A stretch of 64,000 bases of DNA from Maribacter polysiphoniae. Its GTDB lineage: Bacteria > Bacteroidota > Bacteroidia > Flavobacteriales > Flavobacteriaceae. The notes beneath the pieces were generated by a model. That model was not told where the DNA came from. It saw only the letters and a program-made list of their open reading frames with translations, and made no database searches. Location of the stretch: NCBI RefSeq assembly GCF_003148665.1, contig NZ_QGGQ01000004.1, forward strand, positions 124,001 to 188,000, read 5' to 3'. Position numbers and translations under genes: made by a program. Below, piece after piece: positions 7,360-16,709 of this stretch (its first letter is position 1; each line of letters begins with the position of its first letter).

Positions 7360-8940
7360 TTAAATTAAGGGTAGTTTAATATAGAAAGAACTTCCTTTAT
7401 CTTTTTCACTTTCTGCGTAAACCTCACCTTGGTGATCTTCTATTATTCTTTTTACATAGGCTAGGCCCAAGCCATGCCCTTTTACATTATGTATGTCTCC
7501 GGTATGTTCCCTATAGAACTTCTCGAAAACCTTTTTCACTACGGCCTTACTCATTCCTGCGCCTTGATCTTTCACTTCAATTACGATATTATTCTTGACC
7601 ACTTCGGTATAAATGTCAATTTTAGGGGCATTCGGGGAATACTTGATGGCATTATCCAATATATTGACGATAACATTGGTAAAATGCATCTCATTAGCTA
7701 AAATCTCTGACCTACCAGCATTCAAATGGGTTTCAATATAACCTCCCCTATCGTCTACAATCAATTCTACATGGGCTATGGCATCTTGTATTATATCATG
7801 TACATCGACCCGATCTTTACTGATATCCAATTGGTTCTTCTCCAGTTTTGATATACGAAGCACATTTTCCACTTGTGCATGCATTCTTTTATTCTCATCG
7901 CGTATCATTTGAAGATACCTCATAACTTTTTCCTTATCATCAATCACCTGTGGGTTTTTTATCGCTTCAACCGCCAAATTGATGGTTGCGATCGGTGTTT
8001 TGAACTCATGGGTCATATTATTGATGAAATCGGACTTTATTTCCGATATCTGCTTTTGCCTAATCAGTTGGTATATGGCACTTGAATAAGCCACTATAAT
8101 AACCAGGGTAAACAAAAGGGACAAGGCAGCCATTCCTAAGATCGACCGAATTAAAAACCGCTTTTTCTTTGGGAATGTTATCAACAAAGAATAGTTGGAA
8201 TTGCCTTCGGAATCCTTAAATATCAAGGATTTGTAAGGTGTCGGATTTCGAAAGCTGAATTTTCTCGATTTTACCGAGGTTGGCAATCCCTTACTAGCGA
8301 TACCGTATTCATAATCCGTGTTGATGTTGCGATTGGTCAACTCCCGCTCCAACAACAATTCAATCTCTTGTTTCGATACCCGGTTATGGATAGGAACCCG
8401 TTTGGCAAATTCGCCGAACATATCCTCAAAAGCCGAAATTTCCATGGACGTCAACCCCCCGATCTTTTCGATCTTTTCAATTGGGGTAAATCTACTCTGG
8501 TGACCATCAAGGCCTAAATCTTCCTTAAAGGTCGCTTTTAAACGCCTACTGGTATAGTTTTTTATGGTCGTGGTATCCTCACCCGTACCATTGTCAAAGA
8601 ACGTTGATGCGATATTATATTCCTCCTCTAAAATACCGTGGGAATAATAATGTATCTCATCGGAACTAATATCCTGGTCAATAAAAAAGAAGTTCTTGAA
8701 ATGTGAACTTTTCAGGTCCCCTACGCTGTCCTTTATATTCACATACCTATCAAAATAGTCATTCCGCTCCCTTCGAGTGATCTTATCGGCAACCTTATCC
8801 AGTACATCCGACACACTGTTCGAAAATTGTTCCTCCTTATCTTCGACAGATTTCTTTATCCAATACCCTTGTACAAAGATGATCCCTATCAACGAGAGGC
8901 TCATTAGAATGACCAAAAGCACAAATAACCTCTTATTCAT
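7360..8940 (-). CDS. rprX: sensor histidine kinase, RprX-like
   Basis: A 526-residue inner-membrane kinase. TM1 is about 5-25. A roughly 235-residue extracytoplasmic sensor region follows, then TM2 at about 262-292. The dimerisation domain has H311 in FINNMTHEFKTPIATIN. The ATPase domain shows the N box (NVIVNILDNAIKYSPNAPK), G1 (VKDQGAGMS) and G2 (GHGLGLAYVKRI). No HAMP or PAS domain is evident between TM2 and the H box. It is cotranscribed with the regulator, and the pair sits just downstream of coaE on the same strand. The sensor domain gives no clue to the ligand. Confidence 0.93.
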   Translation of the reverse strand: MNKRLFVLLVILMSLSLIGIIFVQGYWIKKSVEDKEEQFSNSVSDVLDKVADKITRRERNDYFDRYVNIKDSVGDLKSSHFKNFFFIDQDISSDEIHYYSHGILEEEYNIASTFFDNGTGEDTTTIKNYTSRRLKATFKEDLGLDGHQSRFTPIEKIEKIGGLTSMEISAFEDMFGEFAKRVPIHNRVSKQEIELLLERELTNRNINTDYEYGIASKGLPTSVKSRKFSFRNPTPYKSLIFKDSEGNSNYSLLITFPKKKRFLIRSILGMAALSLLFTLVIIVAYSSAIYQLIRQKQISEIKSDFINNMTHEFKTPIATINLAVEAIKNPQVIDDKEKVMRYLQMIRDENKRMHAQVENVLRISKLEKNQLDISKDRVDVHDIIQDAIAHVELIVDDRGGYIETHLNAGRSEILANEMHFTNVIVNILDNAIKYSPNAPKIDIYTEVVKNNIVIEVKDQGAGMSKAVVKKVFEKFYREHTGDIHNVKGHGLGLAYVKRIIEDHQGEVYAESEKDKGSSFYIKLPLI

Positions 8941-9015
8941 CTAAATGTAAAATTAAAGATTTAACAACTAGTATTTTAACGTTTAACCTAACCTTAACAA
9001 AATTGTTAAAATTGC

Positions 9016-9606
9016 TCACAGGCCGCAATGGTTAAGTAGAAACTTATGAACCTCCATTACTTTTGATTCGGTGTCAGACAACGAAATATTATCGATGACA
9101 TAGTCAGACAATGAAACTTTGCGGGAATCGTCCCATTGGTTGCCCATACGGGCCTTTACTTTGGATTTTTCGGAGCCATCCCTTTCAACCACCCTTTGGA
9201 TACGGACTTCTTCCGGGGCAGTTACCAAAATGACCTTGTCGTAGAAGTCTTGCTGCCCATTTTCAAACACAATCGCGGATTCTTGGATTACATAGGGCGC
9301 TTTTTGTTTCCCGGCCCATTTTAAAAAATCCTTTCGAACCGCTGGATGTACGATACCATTCAATTGACTAAGCAGTTCTTTATCGCCAAAAACCCTTTGG
9401 GCGATAAAATCCCGGTTTAACGTTTTGTCCGTATAAGCCCCATCGCCCAAAAGGGCTTTTATGGCCTTCCGTATTTTCTTTGAGGAGGCCATAAGCTTTT
9501 TGGCCTTCTTATCCGAATTATAAACAGGAACCCCTAGTTTCTTGAACATGTTGGCGACGGTAGACTTGCCACTGCCAATTCCCCCTGTCAATGCTACAAT
9601 AGTCAT
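9016..9606 (-). CDS. coaE: dephospho-CoA kinase CoaE
   Basis: A 196-residue P-loop kinase catalysing the last step of CoA synthesis, phosphorylation of the 3'-hydroxyl of dephospho-CoA. The visible motifs are LTGGIGSGKSTVANMFKKLG (Walker A at the N-terminus), VYNSDKKAKKLM (substrate Asp), NGIVHPAVRKDF (HP motif) and ESAIVFENG...YDKVILVTAPEEVRIQRVVERDG (lid Arg residues). Its start overlaps the stop of the YbbR-like gene by 4 nt, so the two are coupled. Confidence 0.96.
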   Translation of the reverse strand: MTIVALTGGIGSGKSTVANMFKKLGVPVYNSDKKAKKLMASSKKIRKAIKALLGDGAYTDKTLNRDFIAQRVFGDKELLSQLNGIVHPAVRKDFLKWAGKQKAPYVIQESAIVFENGQQDFYDKVILVTAPEEVRIQRVVERDGSEKSKVKARMGNQWDDSRKVSLSDYVIDNISLSDTESKVMEVHKFLLNHCGL

Positions 9607-10556
9607 TGTTTTCTCAATATAAATTCAACCTCTTTTTCATTCAATTCCGCACTCTGGAGGTTATCGGTCTTTTTTAGCAATTTAAGGTTCATTGTTTTTG
9701 ATTCATCGTTCGTTATCGAATTATAATCGGCAATTACCTCAAAACCATTACTGTTTAAAAGCTTCAACTCGTCCAACGTACCCCTACAGAGTACCCCCAC
9801 CTTATCAGGAAATATCCTGATCTCATACTTTTGGGGTAGATTGATCACTTTTATGGGCACTTCAATAACCTTTTCCGAAAACCGTGACACCTTACCCCGT
9901 ACCACAACCTGATTATTGGAATAGGTAACGTTGGCCAAGCCTGGATTTTTATAAAGGTTCACCTCTTTGGTAAAGTCCGACGACACATCGGGTAAGTCCA
10001 TCGAAACTGTATTGACCCTATTTATGGTATCAATAATGTCCATAGGCCCTTTTATCGTTATCTCTTTCGGCTCAATGGCTAGTTGACCATCCAAAATATG
10101 GTTTTGCAACAAAGAGATATTAAGCTTTGAAGACACTGGTACGACTTTTGTCCCCAATCGTGTAAATTCAAAAAACAAGGTATCACTATCAACTTCAAGA
10201 ACCGTCATAGACCGTAACTGCTTGTCTATTTGTTTCCTATACACGTTTGGCGGTATATAATACTTTCCCTTTAATAGGCTTACGGTGGATACATCGACCC
10301 CTACCTCTTTATTCTTCACATTAAAACTTAAAAATTGAAACCCATTGGCCTCTATCCGGACATCGATCTGCTTTTTTGAGACTTTATTAAGCAATAGACT
10401 ATCGGGAATGTTCTGAAAAACCAGATTGAAAGTGGCATTGTTGGTGTACGTCTCGGACAACTTGTTTAAAAACCAAATCAAACTAGAACACAACAAAAAC
10501 ATCAAAAACATTTTTGCCTTCCTTTTTTTAAGTATGTTCTTGATTTTTGGTATCAC
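9603..10556 (-). CDS. YbbR-like domain protein (CdaR-like, membrane anchored)
   Basis: A 317-residue protein with one N-terminal membrane anchor (about residues 14-31, KMFLMFLLCSSLIWFLNKL) and an extracytoplasmic part made of YbbR-like beta repeats. Recurrent segments such as KQIDVRIEANGFQFLSF, KEITIKGPMDIIDTINRVNT and KVGVLCRGTLDELKLL support this. In Firmicutes, YbbR/CdaR regulates the diadenylate cyclase CdaA. No cyclase gene is adjacent here, so that role is only an analogy. It overlaps coaE by 4 nt and lies 12 nt downstream of the glycosyltransferase. Confidence 0.8.
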   Translation of the reverse strand: MIPKIKNILKKRKAKMFLMFLLCSSLIWFLNKLSETYTNNATFNLVFQNIPDSLLLNKVSKKQIDVRIEANGFQFLSFNVKNKEVGVDVSTVSLLKGKYYIPPNVYRKQIDKQLRSMTVLEVDSDTLFFEFTRLGTKVVPVSSKLNISLLQNHILDGQLAIEPKEITIKGPMDIIDTINRVNTVSMDLPDVSSDFTKEVNLYKNPGLANVTYSNNQVVVRGKVSRFSEKVIEVPIKVINLPQKYEIRIFPDKVGVLCRGTLDELKLLNSNGFEVIADYNSITNDESKTMNLKLLKKTDNLQSAELNEKEVEFILRKQ

Positions 10557-10568
10557 TTTTTGATCATT

Positions 10569-11570
10569 CTAATTGAAAAATAATTTTGGGAATAACTCTT
10601 GGGGCTTCTTTTTGCTAAAGTTAATCCAAAAGGTCGATTTAAGAAAACCCAGGCCATAACCTGCGAATTGGATGCATACCGCTATCAGTGAAAGAAACGC
10701 TACTTGAACATTCCTGTTCTTTATCAGTGAATCGATAAACAACACTGTAAAATACAAAATATAAATACCCAAAGGTATGACGATCTTAAACAACAATAAG
10801 ATTAATGAAACCATAAATCCCAAACAAAAAAGAGTCGGAAACCAATAGGTAATCTTGGCCGTTCCCGGATGCCATTTGTTTAAAATGGGCCTAACCATCC
10901 CGAACTTGTTCACTTGTATGAAAAATTTGTTCCAATCAATTCGGCGCTTATGGTATACAAAGGCATCGGGAATCAATTTTGTATCATAACCATTATTCCA
11001 AATGCGGATGGTCAAATCCGGATCCTCTCCTGGATGTATCTTTCCATACCCCCCTACTTTTTCAAAAGCCTCCTTGGATATTCCCATATTAAAACTCCGT
11101 GGCTGGAATTTATCTACAGTGGATTTCCCTCCTCGGATTCCCCCTGTGGTAAACAAAGAGGTCATCGCATAATTAATGGCTTTTTGTACGTTTGAAAAAG
11201 ATTCATGTGCCGCATCGGGACCTCCATAGCAATGCACATAATCATTATCGAGTGATTTTCTGGCCTCTTCCAAATACTGTGGGGGCAGAATACAATCGGA
11301 ATCCAACACAATAAAATAATTGCCTTTTGCCCGTCTCATTCCGTAATTCCTGGAATCCCCCGGTCCCGAATTATCCTTTTTCAAATAGGAAATGTCCAAT
11401 TGGGAACGAAAGACTTCCACTTCACTTTCCGAATCAATACTTGATCCATCCTCAACAATGACCACCTCAAAAGGTTTTTTGTAGGATTGTTGGGTCAGAC
11501 TTGCCAACAACTCCCTTATTTCATTGGGTCTATTGTATACAGGAATGATAAATGAAAAGAAAATATCCAT
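10569..11570 (-). CDS. family 2 glycosyltransferase with C-terminal membrane helices
   Basis: A 333-residue GT-A glycosyltransferase. It begins MDIFFSFIIPVYNRPNEIRE, shows VVIVEDGSS, and has the DxD-type metal site LDSDCILPP. The acceptor region includes FNMGISKEAFEKVGGYG and GEDPDLTIRIW (an ED motif in place of the usual catalytic ExD/ED). The C-terminal 80 residues form two to three membrane helices, so it acts at the inner face of the inner membrane. An open frame extends to a TTG at 11612, but the ATG at 11570 places the canonical beta-1 strand near the N-terminus. The sugar and acceptor are unknown. It lies upstream of ybbR-coaE in the same orientation. Confidence 0.88.
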   Translation of the reverse strand: MDIFFSFIIPVYNRPNEIRELLASLTQQSYKKPFEVVIVEDGSSIDSESEVEVFRSQLDISYLKKDNSGPGDSRNYGMRRAKGNYFIVLDSDCILPPQYLEEARKSLDNDYVHCYGGPDAAHESFSNVQKAINYAMTSLFTTGGIRGGKSTVDKFQPRSFNMGISKEAFEKVGGYGKIHPGEDPDLTIRIWNNGYDTKLIPDAFVYHKRRIDWNKFFIQVNKFGMVRPILNKWHPGTAKITYWFPTLFCLGFMVSLILLLFKIVIPLGIYILYFTVLFIDSLIKNRNVQVAFLSLIAVCIQFAGYGLGFLKSTFWINFSKKKPQELFPKLFFN

Positions 11571-11666
11571 AGAAAGCATTCTAAGATTTATAGGCACCTC
11601 CTGTTTGCACAAAAATCATGGCCCAATACCCATCACAAAAACCAATGACAGGAACAATAAAAAGTA

Positions 11667-12476
11667 CTATACAAATTTCTCCATAACTTCCTGACTTACC
11701 CCGGTATTCGAGAATCCGCCATCATGGAAAAGATTTTGCATGGTCACCTTCTTGGTTAAATCGGAGAACAATGTCAAGGTATAATCCGCACATTCCAATG
11801 CAGTAGCATTGCCCAATGGAGACATTTGCTCAGCATAACTGATAAATCCATCAAAGCCTTTTACGCCCTGACCTGCCGTTGTTGGTGTGGGGGATTGTGA
11901 AATGGTATTGACCCTAACTTTCTTTTCTTTTCCAAAGAAATAGCCAAAGCTTCGTGCCACAGACTCCAAATAGGCCTTATTATCAGCCATATCATTATAG
12001 TCTGGGAAAGATCGTTGTGCCGCCATATAGGTCAAGGCCACGATACTACCCCATTCGTTCATGGCATCAGCCTTGAACAAACTTTGCATCACCCTATGGA
12101 AAGATAATGCGGAAACATCCCATCCCTTATGGGTGAACTCGTAATTCTCATCGGTATAGTGCCGTCCTTTTCGAACATTGATGGACATGCCGATGGAGTG
12201 TAACACAAAATCGATCTTACCGCCCAATATTTCCATGGACTGGCTCACCAATTTGTCCAAATCTTCCGTGCTGGTCGCATCGGCTGGTATGATTTGGGAT
12301 CCTGTTTTTTCCGCCAATTCATTGATTTGGCCCATACGCATGGCAATCGGGGCATTGGTCAATACAAATGTGCCACCTTCCTCATGTACCCTTTCTGCGG
12401 TTTTCCAAGCAATTGAATTTGCATCAAGCGCTCCAAAAATAATCCCTTTTTTCCCCTTTAATAAGTTATAAGCCAT
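11667..12476 (-). CDS. fabI: enoyl-[acyl-carrier-protein] reductase FabI
   Basis: A 269-residue SDR-fold enzyme reducing the trans-2 double bond of enoyl-ACP with NAD(P)H, the last step of each fatty-acid elongation cycle. The N-terminal GKKGIIFGALDANSIAW is the atypical FabI cofactor loop, LHSIGMSINVRKG follows, and the catalytic pair is in FPDYNDMADNKAYLES (Tyr-x6-Lys). The substrate loop is SQSPTPTTAGQGVKGF. The open frame reaches a TTG at 12482, and the ATG at 12476 is the likely start. A good -7 box lies 30 nt upstream. Confidence 0.95.
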   Translation of the reverse strand: MAYNLLKGKKGIIFGALDANSIAWKTAERVHEEGGTFVLTNAPIAMRMGQINELAEKTGSQIIPADATSTEDLDKLVSQSMEILGGKIDFVLHSIGMSINVRKGRHYTDENYEFTHKGWDVSALSFHRVMQSLFKADAMNEWGSIVALTYMAAQRSFPDYNDMADNKAYLESVARSFGYFFGKEKKVRVNTISQSPTPTTAGQGVKGFDGFISYAEQMSPLGNATALECADYTLTLFSDLTKKVTMQNLFHDGGFSNTGVSQEVMEKFV

Positions 12477-12505
12477 GTTCAATTTTTCTTAGTTGATAAT
12501 ATCGC

Positions 12506-12513
12506 CAAAGATA
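12506..12513 (-). promoter_or_regulatory. predicted -7 box for fabI
   Basis: On the minus strand this reads TATCTTTG, an exact match to the Bacteroidetes TAnnTTTG motif. It would place the transcript start near 12501 and give a leader of about 25 nt before the fabI ATG. No clear -33 TTTG is seen at the usual distance. Confidence 0.45.
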
Positions 12514-12563
12514 TTTAAAAAATGTTATATAAATAGTTTGCTTTTTCCGATAGTAAAAAGACG

Positions 12564-14216
12564 TTAATTCAATAATTGTCGGGCATGGGCCAAGGCGGAA
12601 TCGGAAAGTTCCTTTCCTCCCAACATTTCGGCCAACTCCACCACCCTTTCTTCTTGGGATAACTCTTTCATATTCGTTAATGTACCGCCACCCTTATCTT
12701 CTTTATACACCTTAAAATGGTGGTCTCCCTTTGAAGCCACTTGTGGTAGGTGTGTAATGGAAAAAATCTGCATACTCTTGCTCATCTCGAACATGATCTC
12801 CCCCATTCGGTTAGAGATTTCCCCGGAAACACCCGTATCGATCTCATCGAACATCATGGTGGGAAGGTTTTCATATTTCGCCATAATTGATTTTATGGTC
12901 AACATGATACGTGAAAGTTCACCTCCGGATGCAACTTTCTTGATGTCCCCAAAATCAGTTCCCTTATTGGCCGCGAACAAAAACGACAATTCATCCTTAC
13001 CATTGGGTTTAAAATCCTTGGCCCGATCCAATTCTATTTTAAAACGGGCACTAGGCATTCCCAATAAAGCCAATTGCTTTTCCAGTTGCTGCTTTAATTC
13101 AGGAATTATTTTTTGGCGCCTTTTCGATATTTTAGAGGCCAATCCCTCAAGTTTCCCTATCTGTACAGCCAATTGCTTTTGTTTGTCGGCAATAGTCGAT
13201 TCTATATTCTCTGTTGCATCCACTTTTTCGGAAAGTTCCTCCCTGATTCCAATCAATGCGGAAATTTCCTGTACGCTATGCTTTTTCTGCAAATTATAGA
13301 TCAATTGTAATTTCGTATTGACTTCGTCCAATAATTTGGGATCTAGATCTGCTTGCTCTGAAAGGTTCTCCAATTCAGAAGCAATATCATCCATTTCGAT
13401 AAAAACGGATTGTATCCTGCCGTCCAGGGTCTCATATGCGGACCCGAAACCGGAAAGTTTACTTGACACCTGTTTTAATTCTGCCAATAGGTTTAAAACA
13501 CCTACTTGTTCATCATTCAATAAATGATGGCCTTGCGCCAATTGCTCAACAATGGTTTCCACATTGCTCAATTGTTGGTATTGCTCCTCCAATTCCTCCA
13601 ACATTCCTTCTTTCAGCTGGGCTTCCTGAAGTTCCTTCAATAAAAAACTGTTGTATTCATGCTCCTTTATGGCATTACCCTGGAATTCAATCAACTCGGT
13701 CAACTCCTTGGAAATATCATGATAGACCTTCAATTGAGAGGAATACGCTTTACGCAATTCCTTAGTATCCGCAAGGGAATCAATTACCTTAAATTGAAAT
13801 TCGTTTTCGGCCAATTGCAAGGTTTGATGCTGGGAGTGCACATCGATCAAGCGATTCCCCAATTTCGAAAGCACATCCAAGGTCACCGGGGTATCATTGA
13901 TAAAGGCCCTTGATTTTCCGCTAGGTAAAATTTCCCTTCTTATTAGGGTTTTCTCCTCATAATCCAGATCATTTTCCTCAAAAAAAGAGGAAAGTCCATA
14001 GTTCCCAATTTCAAACTCACTTTCAACAATGCACTTTTCTTCCTTGTTACGCAAGGTGGAAAGGTCGGCCCGTTTGCCCAAAACCAACGAAAGTCCGCCC
14101 AACAGGATTGACTTACCTGCACCAGTTTCACCTGTTATACAAGTAAATCCATGGCCAAATGAAACATTTAGCCTATCGATCAACGCATAATTTTTAATAG
14201 AGAGATTGCTTAGCAA
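12564..14216 (-). CDS. recN: DNA repair protein RecN
   Basis: A 550-residue SMC-like ATPase acting in double-strand break repair. It has the Walker A GETGAGKSILLGGLSLVLGK near residue 30, long coiled-coil arms (about 155-365), the ABC signature KVASGGELSRIMLTIK and the Walker B/D-loop MMFDEIDTGVSGEISNRMG, followed by ITHLPQVASKGDHHF. Length and motif order match RecN. It belongs to the conserved leftward series bamD-rpoZ-coaBC-porD-like-recN. Confidence 0.96.
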   Translation of the reverse strand: MLSNLSIKNYALIDRLNVSFGHGFTCITGETGAGKSILLGGLSLVLGKRADLSTLRNKEEKCIVESEFEIGNYGLSSFFEENDLDYEEKTLIRREILPSGKSRAFINDTPVTLDVLSKLGNRLIDVHSQHQTLQLAENEFQFKVIDSLADTKELRKAYSSQLKVYHDISKELTELIEFQGNAIKEHEYNSFLLKELQEAQLKEGMLEELEEQYQQLSNVETIVEQLAQGHHLLNDEQVGVLNLLAELKQVSSKLSGFGSAYETLDGRIQSVFIEMDDIASELENLSEQADLDPKLLDEVNTKLQLIYNLQKKHSVQEISALIGIREELSEKVDATENIESTIADKQKQLAVQIGKLEGLASKISKRRQKIIPELKQQLEKQLALLGMPSARFKIELDRAKDFKPNGKDELSFLFAANKGTDFGDIKKVASGGELSRIMLTIKSIMAKYENLPTMMFDEIDTGVSGEISNRMGEIMFEMSKSMQIFSITHLPQVASKGDHHFKVYKEDKGGGTLTNMKELSQEERVVELAEMLGGKELSDSALAHARQLLN

Positions 14217-14274
14217 AACCTTGAATTTAGAATGGCGTAAAGATAATTTTTATTTCAGTTGAAAAAAACGGAGA

Positions 14275-15162
14275 TCAATATTTTATCTCGTTCCAAGTAC
14301 TGGAATAAAGTGGTGCAATTCTATTTAGGGTTTCCTTTAGCTTAATTATATCGACTTTGGGACCGTCAGAGAAAATATTACGGATCTCATCTGATTTGGC
14401 GTCGAAGAATGTAGATATCAAAAAGGCATTTGGCCTCCTTTTGATCATCGTCTCAAACAAGTTTAAAGTCCCGGCTATTACCTGTTTGCCCGTACTGTTA
14501 TTATCGGCAAGAATATCGATTCCCTTGCGATGGTAGTTATACATGGCAACGCGGTATTCCCGATAAGTATTCGACATTAGGTTATCGACCAATTCAAAAC
14601 GGCTACGATCTGTGGATTGACTCCAACCCAAGGAACTACTACTCTGGGCTTGGGTTACAATATTCTGGGCTTTCCTAAAATACTCCGTGCCTCCTTCAAG
14701 GGAAAAAGTATCCGCATCCAACCCTAGAATAAGATAGGCATAATAGGCCGTGACACTTACCAAGTTGGATTCAAAAACGTTTTCATTATAAACCAAAGGT
14801 TGAAATTCTATATACTCAAAACTGAATTGGTTATCCTTATAATTGAATATTGGTGTTTCGTACGAGGTATTGAAGACAGGTCTTGAGGATTGGATCTGTA
14901 TATTTCCTTTGAATCTATTGGATTCGTATTCGGTGATGGTGATAAACATCTGAGCGTTAACACGTTCGTTTTCCTTATATATACGATTTGTCCATTTGGT
15001 CTTATTGACAAAATCATTCAATGAACGCTCCAAGGTCTCGAAGATCTGCTGGTTGGTTTGCGACACCTGGTCCGAATTCACGGTCACCACACAGTTCAAT
15101 TCCTGGGCAGAAACCGTAACAAGGGAAAAGATAAAAATTAAGACAACTAGGAAATTACGCAT
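14275..15162 (-). CDS. porD: DUF4835 family protein, PorD-like (type IX secretion associated)
   Basis: A 295-residue exported protein with an N-terminal signal peptide (MRNFLVVLIFIFSLVTVSAQ, cleavage after the AQ) and no later membrane helix. It contains QELNCVVTVNSDQVSQTNQQIFETLE, FNTSYETPIFNYKDNQFSFEYIEFQ and YAYLILGLDADTFS, recognisable DUF4835 blocks. From memory, recent annotation names this family PorD, a type IX secretion component, and that assignment should be treated as recalled rather than shown. The gene sits between coaBC and recN, an arrangement conserved in flavobacteria, and overlaps the 3' end of coaBC by 8 nt. Confidence 0.8.
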   Translation of the reverse strand: MRNFLVVLIFIFSLVTVSAQELNCVVTVNSDQVSQTNQQIFETLERSLNDFVNKTKWTNRIYKENERVNAQMFITITEYESNRFKGNIQIQSSRPVFNTSYETPIFNYKDNQFSFEYIEFQPLVYNENVFESNLVSVTAYYAYLILGLDADTFSLEGGTEYFRKAQNIVTQAQSSSSLGWSQSTDRSRFELVDNLMSNTYREYRVAMYNYHRKGIDILADNNSTGKQVIAGTLNLFETMIKRRPNAFLISTFFDAKSDEIRNIFSDGPKVDIIKLKETLNRIAPLYSSTWNEIKY

Positions 15163-16360
15163 TCAATCGAATTATGATTTCATTTAAAATATCCTTGGCA
15201 ACTTCGGCCTTGGTTTTTAATTGAAACGCTTTAATCTGTGAATTCTTATCCAAAAAGGTTATTTTATTGGTATTACTGGCAAAACCAGCACCTTTATCAT
15301 TCAATGAATTCAAAACAATGGCATCCAAGTGCTTTCTTTTTAATTTACCCTTGGCATTTTCGAGTTCATTTTCGGTCTCTAGGGCAAAACCTACCAAAAA
15401 TTGATGGGCCTTCCTTTCTCCCAACGACAACAGGATATCCTTATTTTTCACCAATTCCAAGGTGAGGTTCGCTTCCTTCTTTTTGATTTTTTGGTCCGCC
15501 ACGGTTTTCGGTTTATAATCAGCCACGGCAGCAGCGGAAATCGCTATATCACAATCTTCAAAATGATTATGGGCGGCATTATACATTTCATCTGCCGAAA
15601 CCACATTAACCACTGTAATCAAATCATGGGTAAGGGATAGGTTTGTAGGTCCGGAAACCAAAATTACCTTGGCCCCTAGATCGGCGGCAGCCTTAGCCAA
15701 CTCGTAGCCCATTTGTCCGGTCGAATGGTTACCGATAAACCGAACGGGATCTATAGCCTCATAGGTAGGACCTGCCGTAATCATTACTTTCTTGCCTTTC
15801 AAAGGAAGCCCTTTAAGCAAATACCCCTTGATAAAGTCGATGATATCCTCTGGTTCTGCCATTCGTCCTTCCCCATGCAAACCACTTGCAAGCTCACCCG
15901 AAGTAGCCGGAATCATGATATTCCCATAGGACACCAAGGTATCAATAGCCACTTTTGTTGCAGGATGCTTGTACATATCCAAGTCCATGGCAGGTGCAAA
16001 AAAGATTGGACATTTGGCAGACAGATAAACGGCCAACAGAAGATTGTCCGTAGCCGCATTGGCCATCTTGGACATGGTATTGGCTGTCGCTGGGGCCACA
16101 ATCATGATATCGGCCCAAAGTCCGAGATCCACGTGATTGTTCCAATCGGTCACGGCCCCTTCTTCCTTTACAAAGGACGTTACCGCCGGATTCTTTGAAA
16201 GGGTCGCCAAAGTCAATGGGGAAACAAAATGGCTGGCACTTTCTGTCAAAACAACTTTGACATTTGCACCAGCCTTAATCAATAAACGTACAAGAAAGGT
16301 AGTCTTGTAAGCAGCAATTCCTCCAGTAATGCCTAAAAGGATATTCTTGCCACCCAACAT
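15155..16360 (-). CDS. coaBC: bifunctional phosphopantothenoylcysteine decarboxylase / phosphopantothenate-cysteine ligase CoaBC
   Basis: A 401-residue two-domain CoA-biosynthesis enzyme. The N-terminal flavin decarboxylase domain (about 1-185) shows GITGGIAAYK, the catalytic His in WNNHVDLGLWADIMIVAPATANT and PAMDLDMYKHPAT. The C-terminal ligase domain (about 190-401) shows KVMITAGPTYEAIDPVRFIGNHSTGQMG and AAAVADYKPK. The start ATG at 16360 is 2 nt from the rpoZ stop. It works in the same pathway as coaE at 9016-9606. Confidence 0.96.
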   Translation of the reverse strand: MLGGKNILLGITGGIAAYKTTFLVRLLIKAGANVKVVLTESASHFVSPLTLATLSKNPAVTSFVKEEGAVTDWNNHVDLGLWADIMIVAPATANTMSKMANAATDNLLLAVYLSAKCPIFFAPAMDLDMYKHPATKVAIDTLVSYGNIMIPATSGELASGLHGEGRMAEPEDIIDFIKGYLLKGLPLKGKKVMITAGPTYEAIDPVRFIGNHSTGQMGYELAKAAADLGAKVILVSGPTNLSLTHDLITVVNVVSADEMYNAAHNHFEDCDIAISAAAVADYKPKTVADQKIKKKEANLTLELVKNKDILLSLGERKAHQFLVGFALETENELENAKGKLKRKHLDAIVLNSLNDKGAGFASNTNKITFLDKNSQIKAFQLKTKAEVAKDILNEIIIRLNA

Positions 16361-16361
16361 A

Positions 16362-16697
16362 CTACTCTGTATCTTTGTCTGTATTTCTATAGTATATTTT
16401 ATCCATCAACCATTCCTCAACAGCCATGGCATGTGGTTTAGGTAGTTTTTCATAAAATTTAGAGACTTCGATTTGTTCCTTATTCTCAAAAACCTCTTCC
16501 AAACTATCGCTGTATGTGGCAAACTCTTCCAATTTTTCCAAAAGCTCCTTTTTGATTTCAGAATTGATCTGAACAGCTCTTTTAGCGGTTATTGATATTG
16601 CCTCATATATGTTGTTCGTTTTTTCATCGAACTCATTTTTATTGATAGTGACCGTTGAAACGGGCGCTTTAGAGTTCTTTAAATCGTTCATGTTCAT
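16362..16697 (-). CDS. rpoZ: DNA-directed RNA polymerase omega subunit-like protein
   Basis: A 111-residue protein of the Bacteroidetes RpoZ type. The core NIYEAISITAKRAVQINSEIKKELLEKLEEF corresponds to the conserved omega helices (the equivalent of AxxRAxQI in other bacteria). Omega assists assembly of the beta-prime subunit. The call also rests on conserved placement between bamD and coaBC. Start-stop spacing to both neighbours is under 15 nt. Confidence 0.85.
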   Translation of the reverse strand: MNMNDLKNSKAPVSTVTINKNEFDEKTNNIYEAISITAKRAVQINSEIKKELLEKLEEFATYSDSLEEVFENKEQIEVSKFYEKLPKPHAMAVEEWLMDKIYYRNTDKDTE

Positions 16698-16709
16698 AAT
16701 TACAGCTGT

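Noticed and set aside
12757-13299. 180-codon open frame opposite recN
   Set aside because: Antisense shadow of RecN. Its composition is serine/isoleucine-rich as expected from the complement of Glu/Asp/Lys codons.
15713-16198. 161-codon open frame opposite coaBC
   Set aside because: It is the complement of a clearly conserved gene, has a His/Cys/Arg-rich composition typical of antisense frames, and no independent signals.
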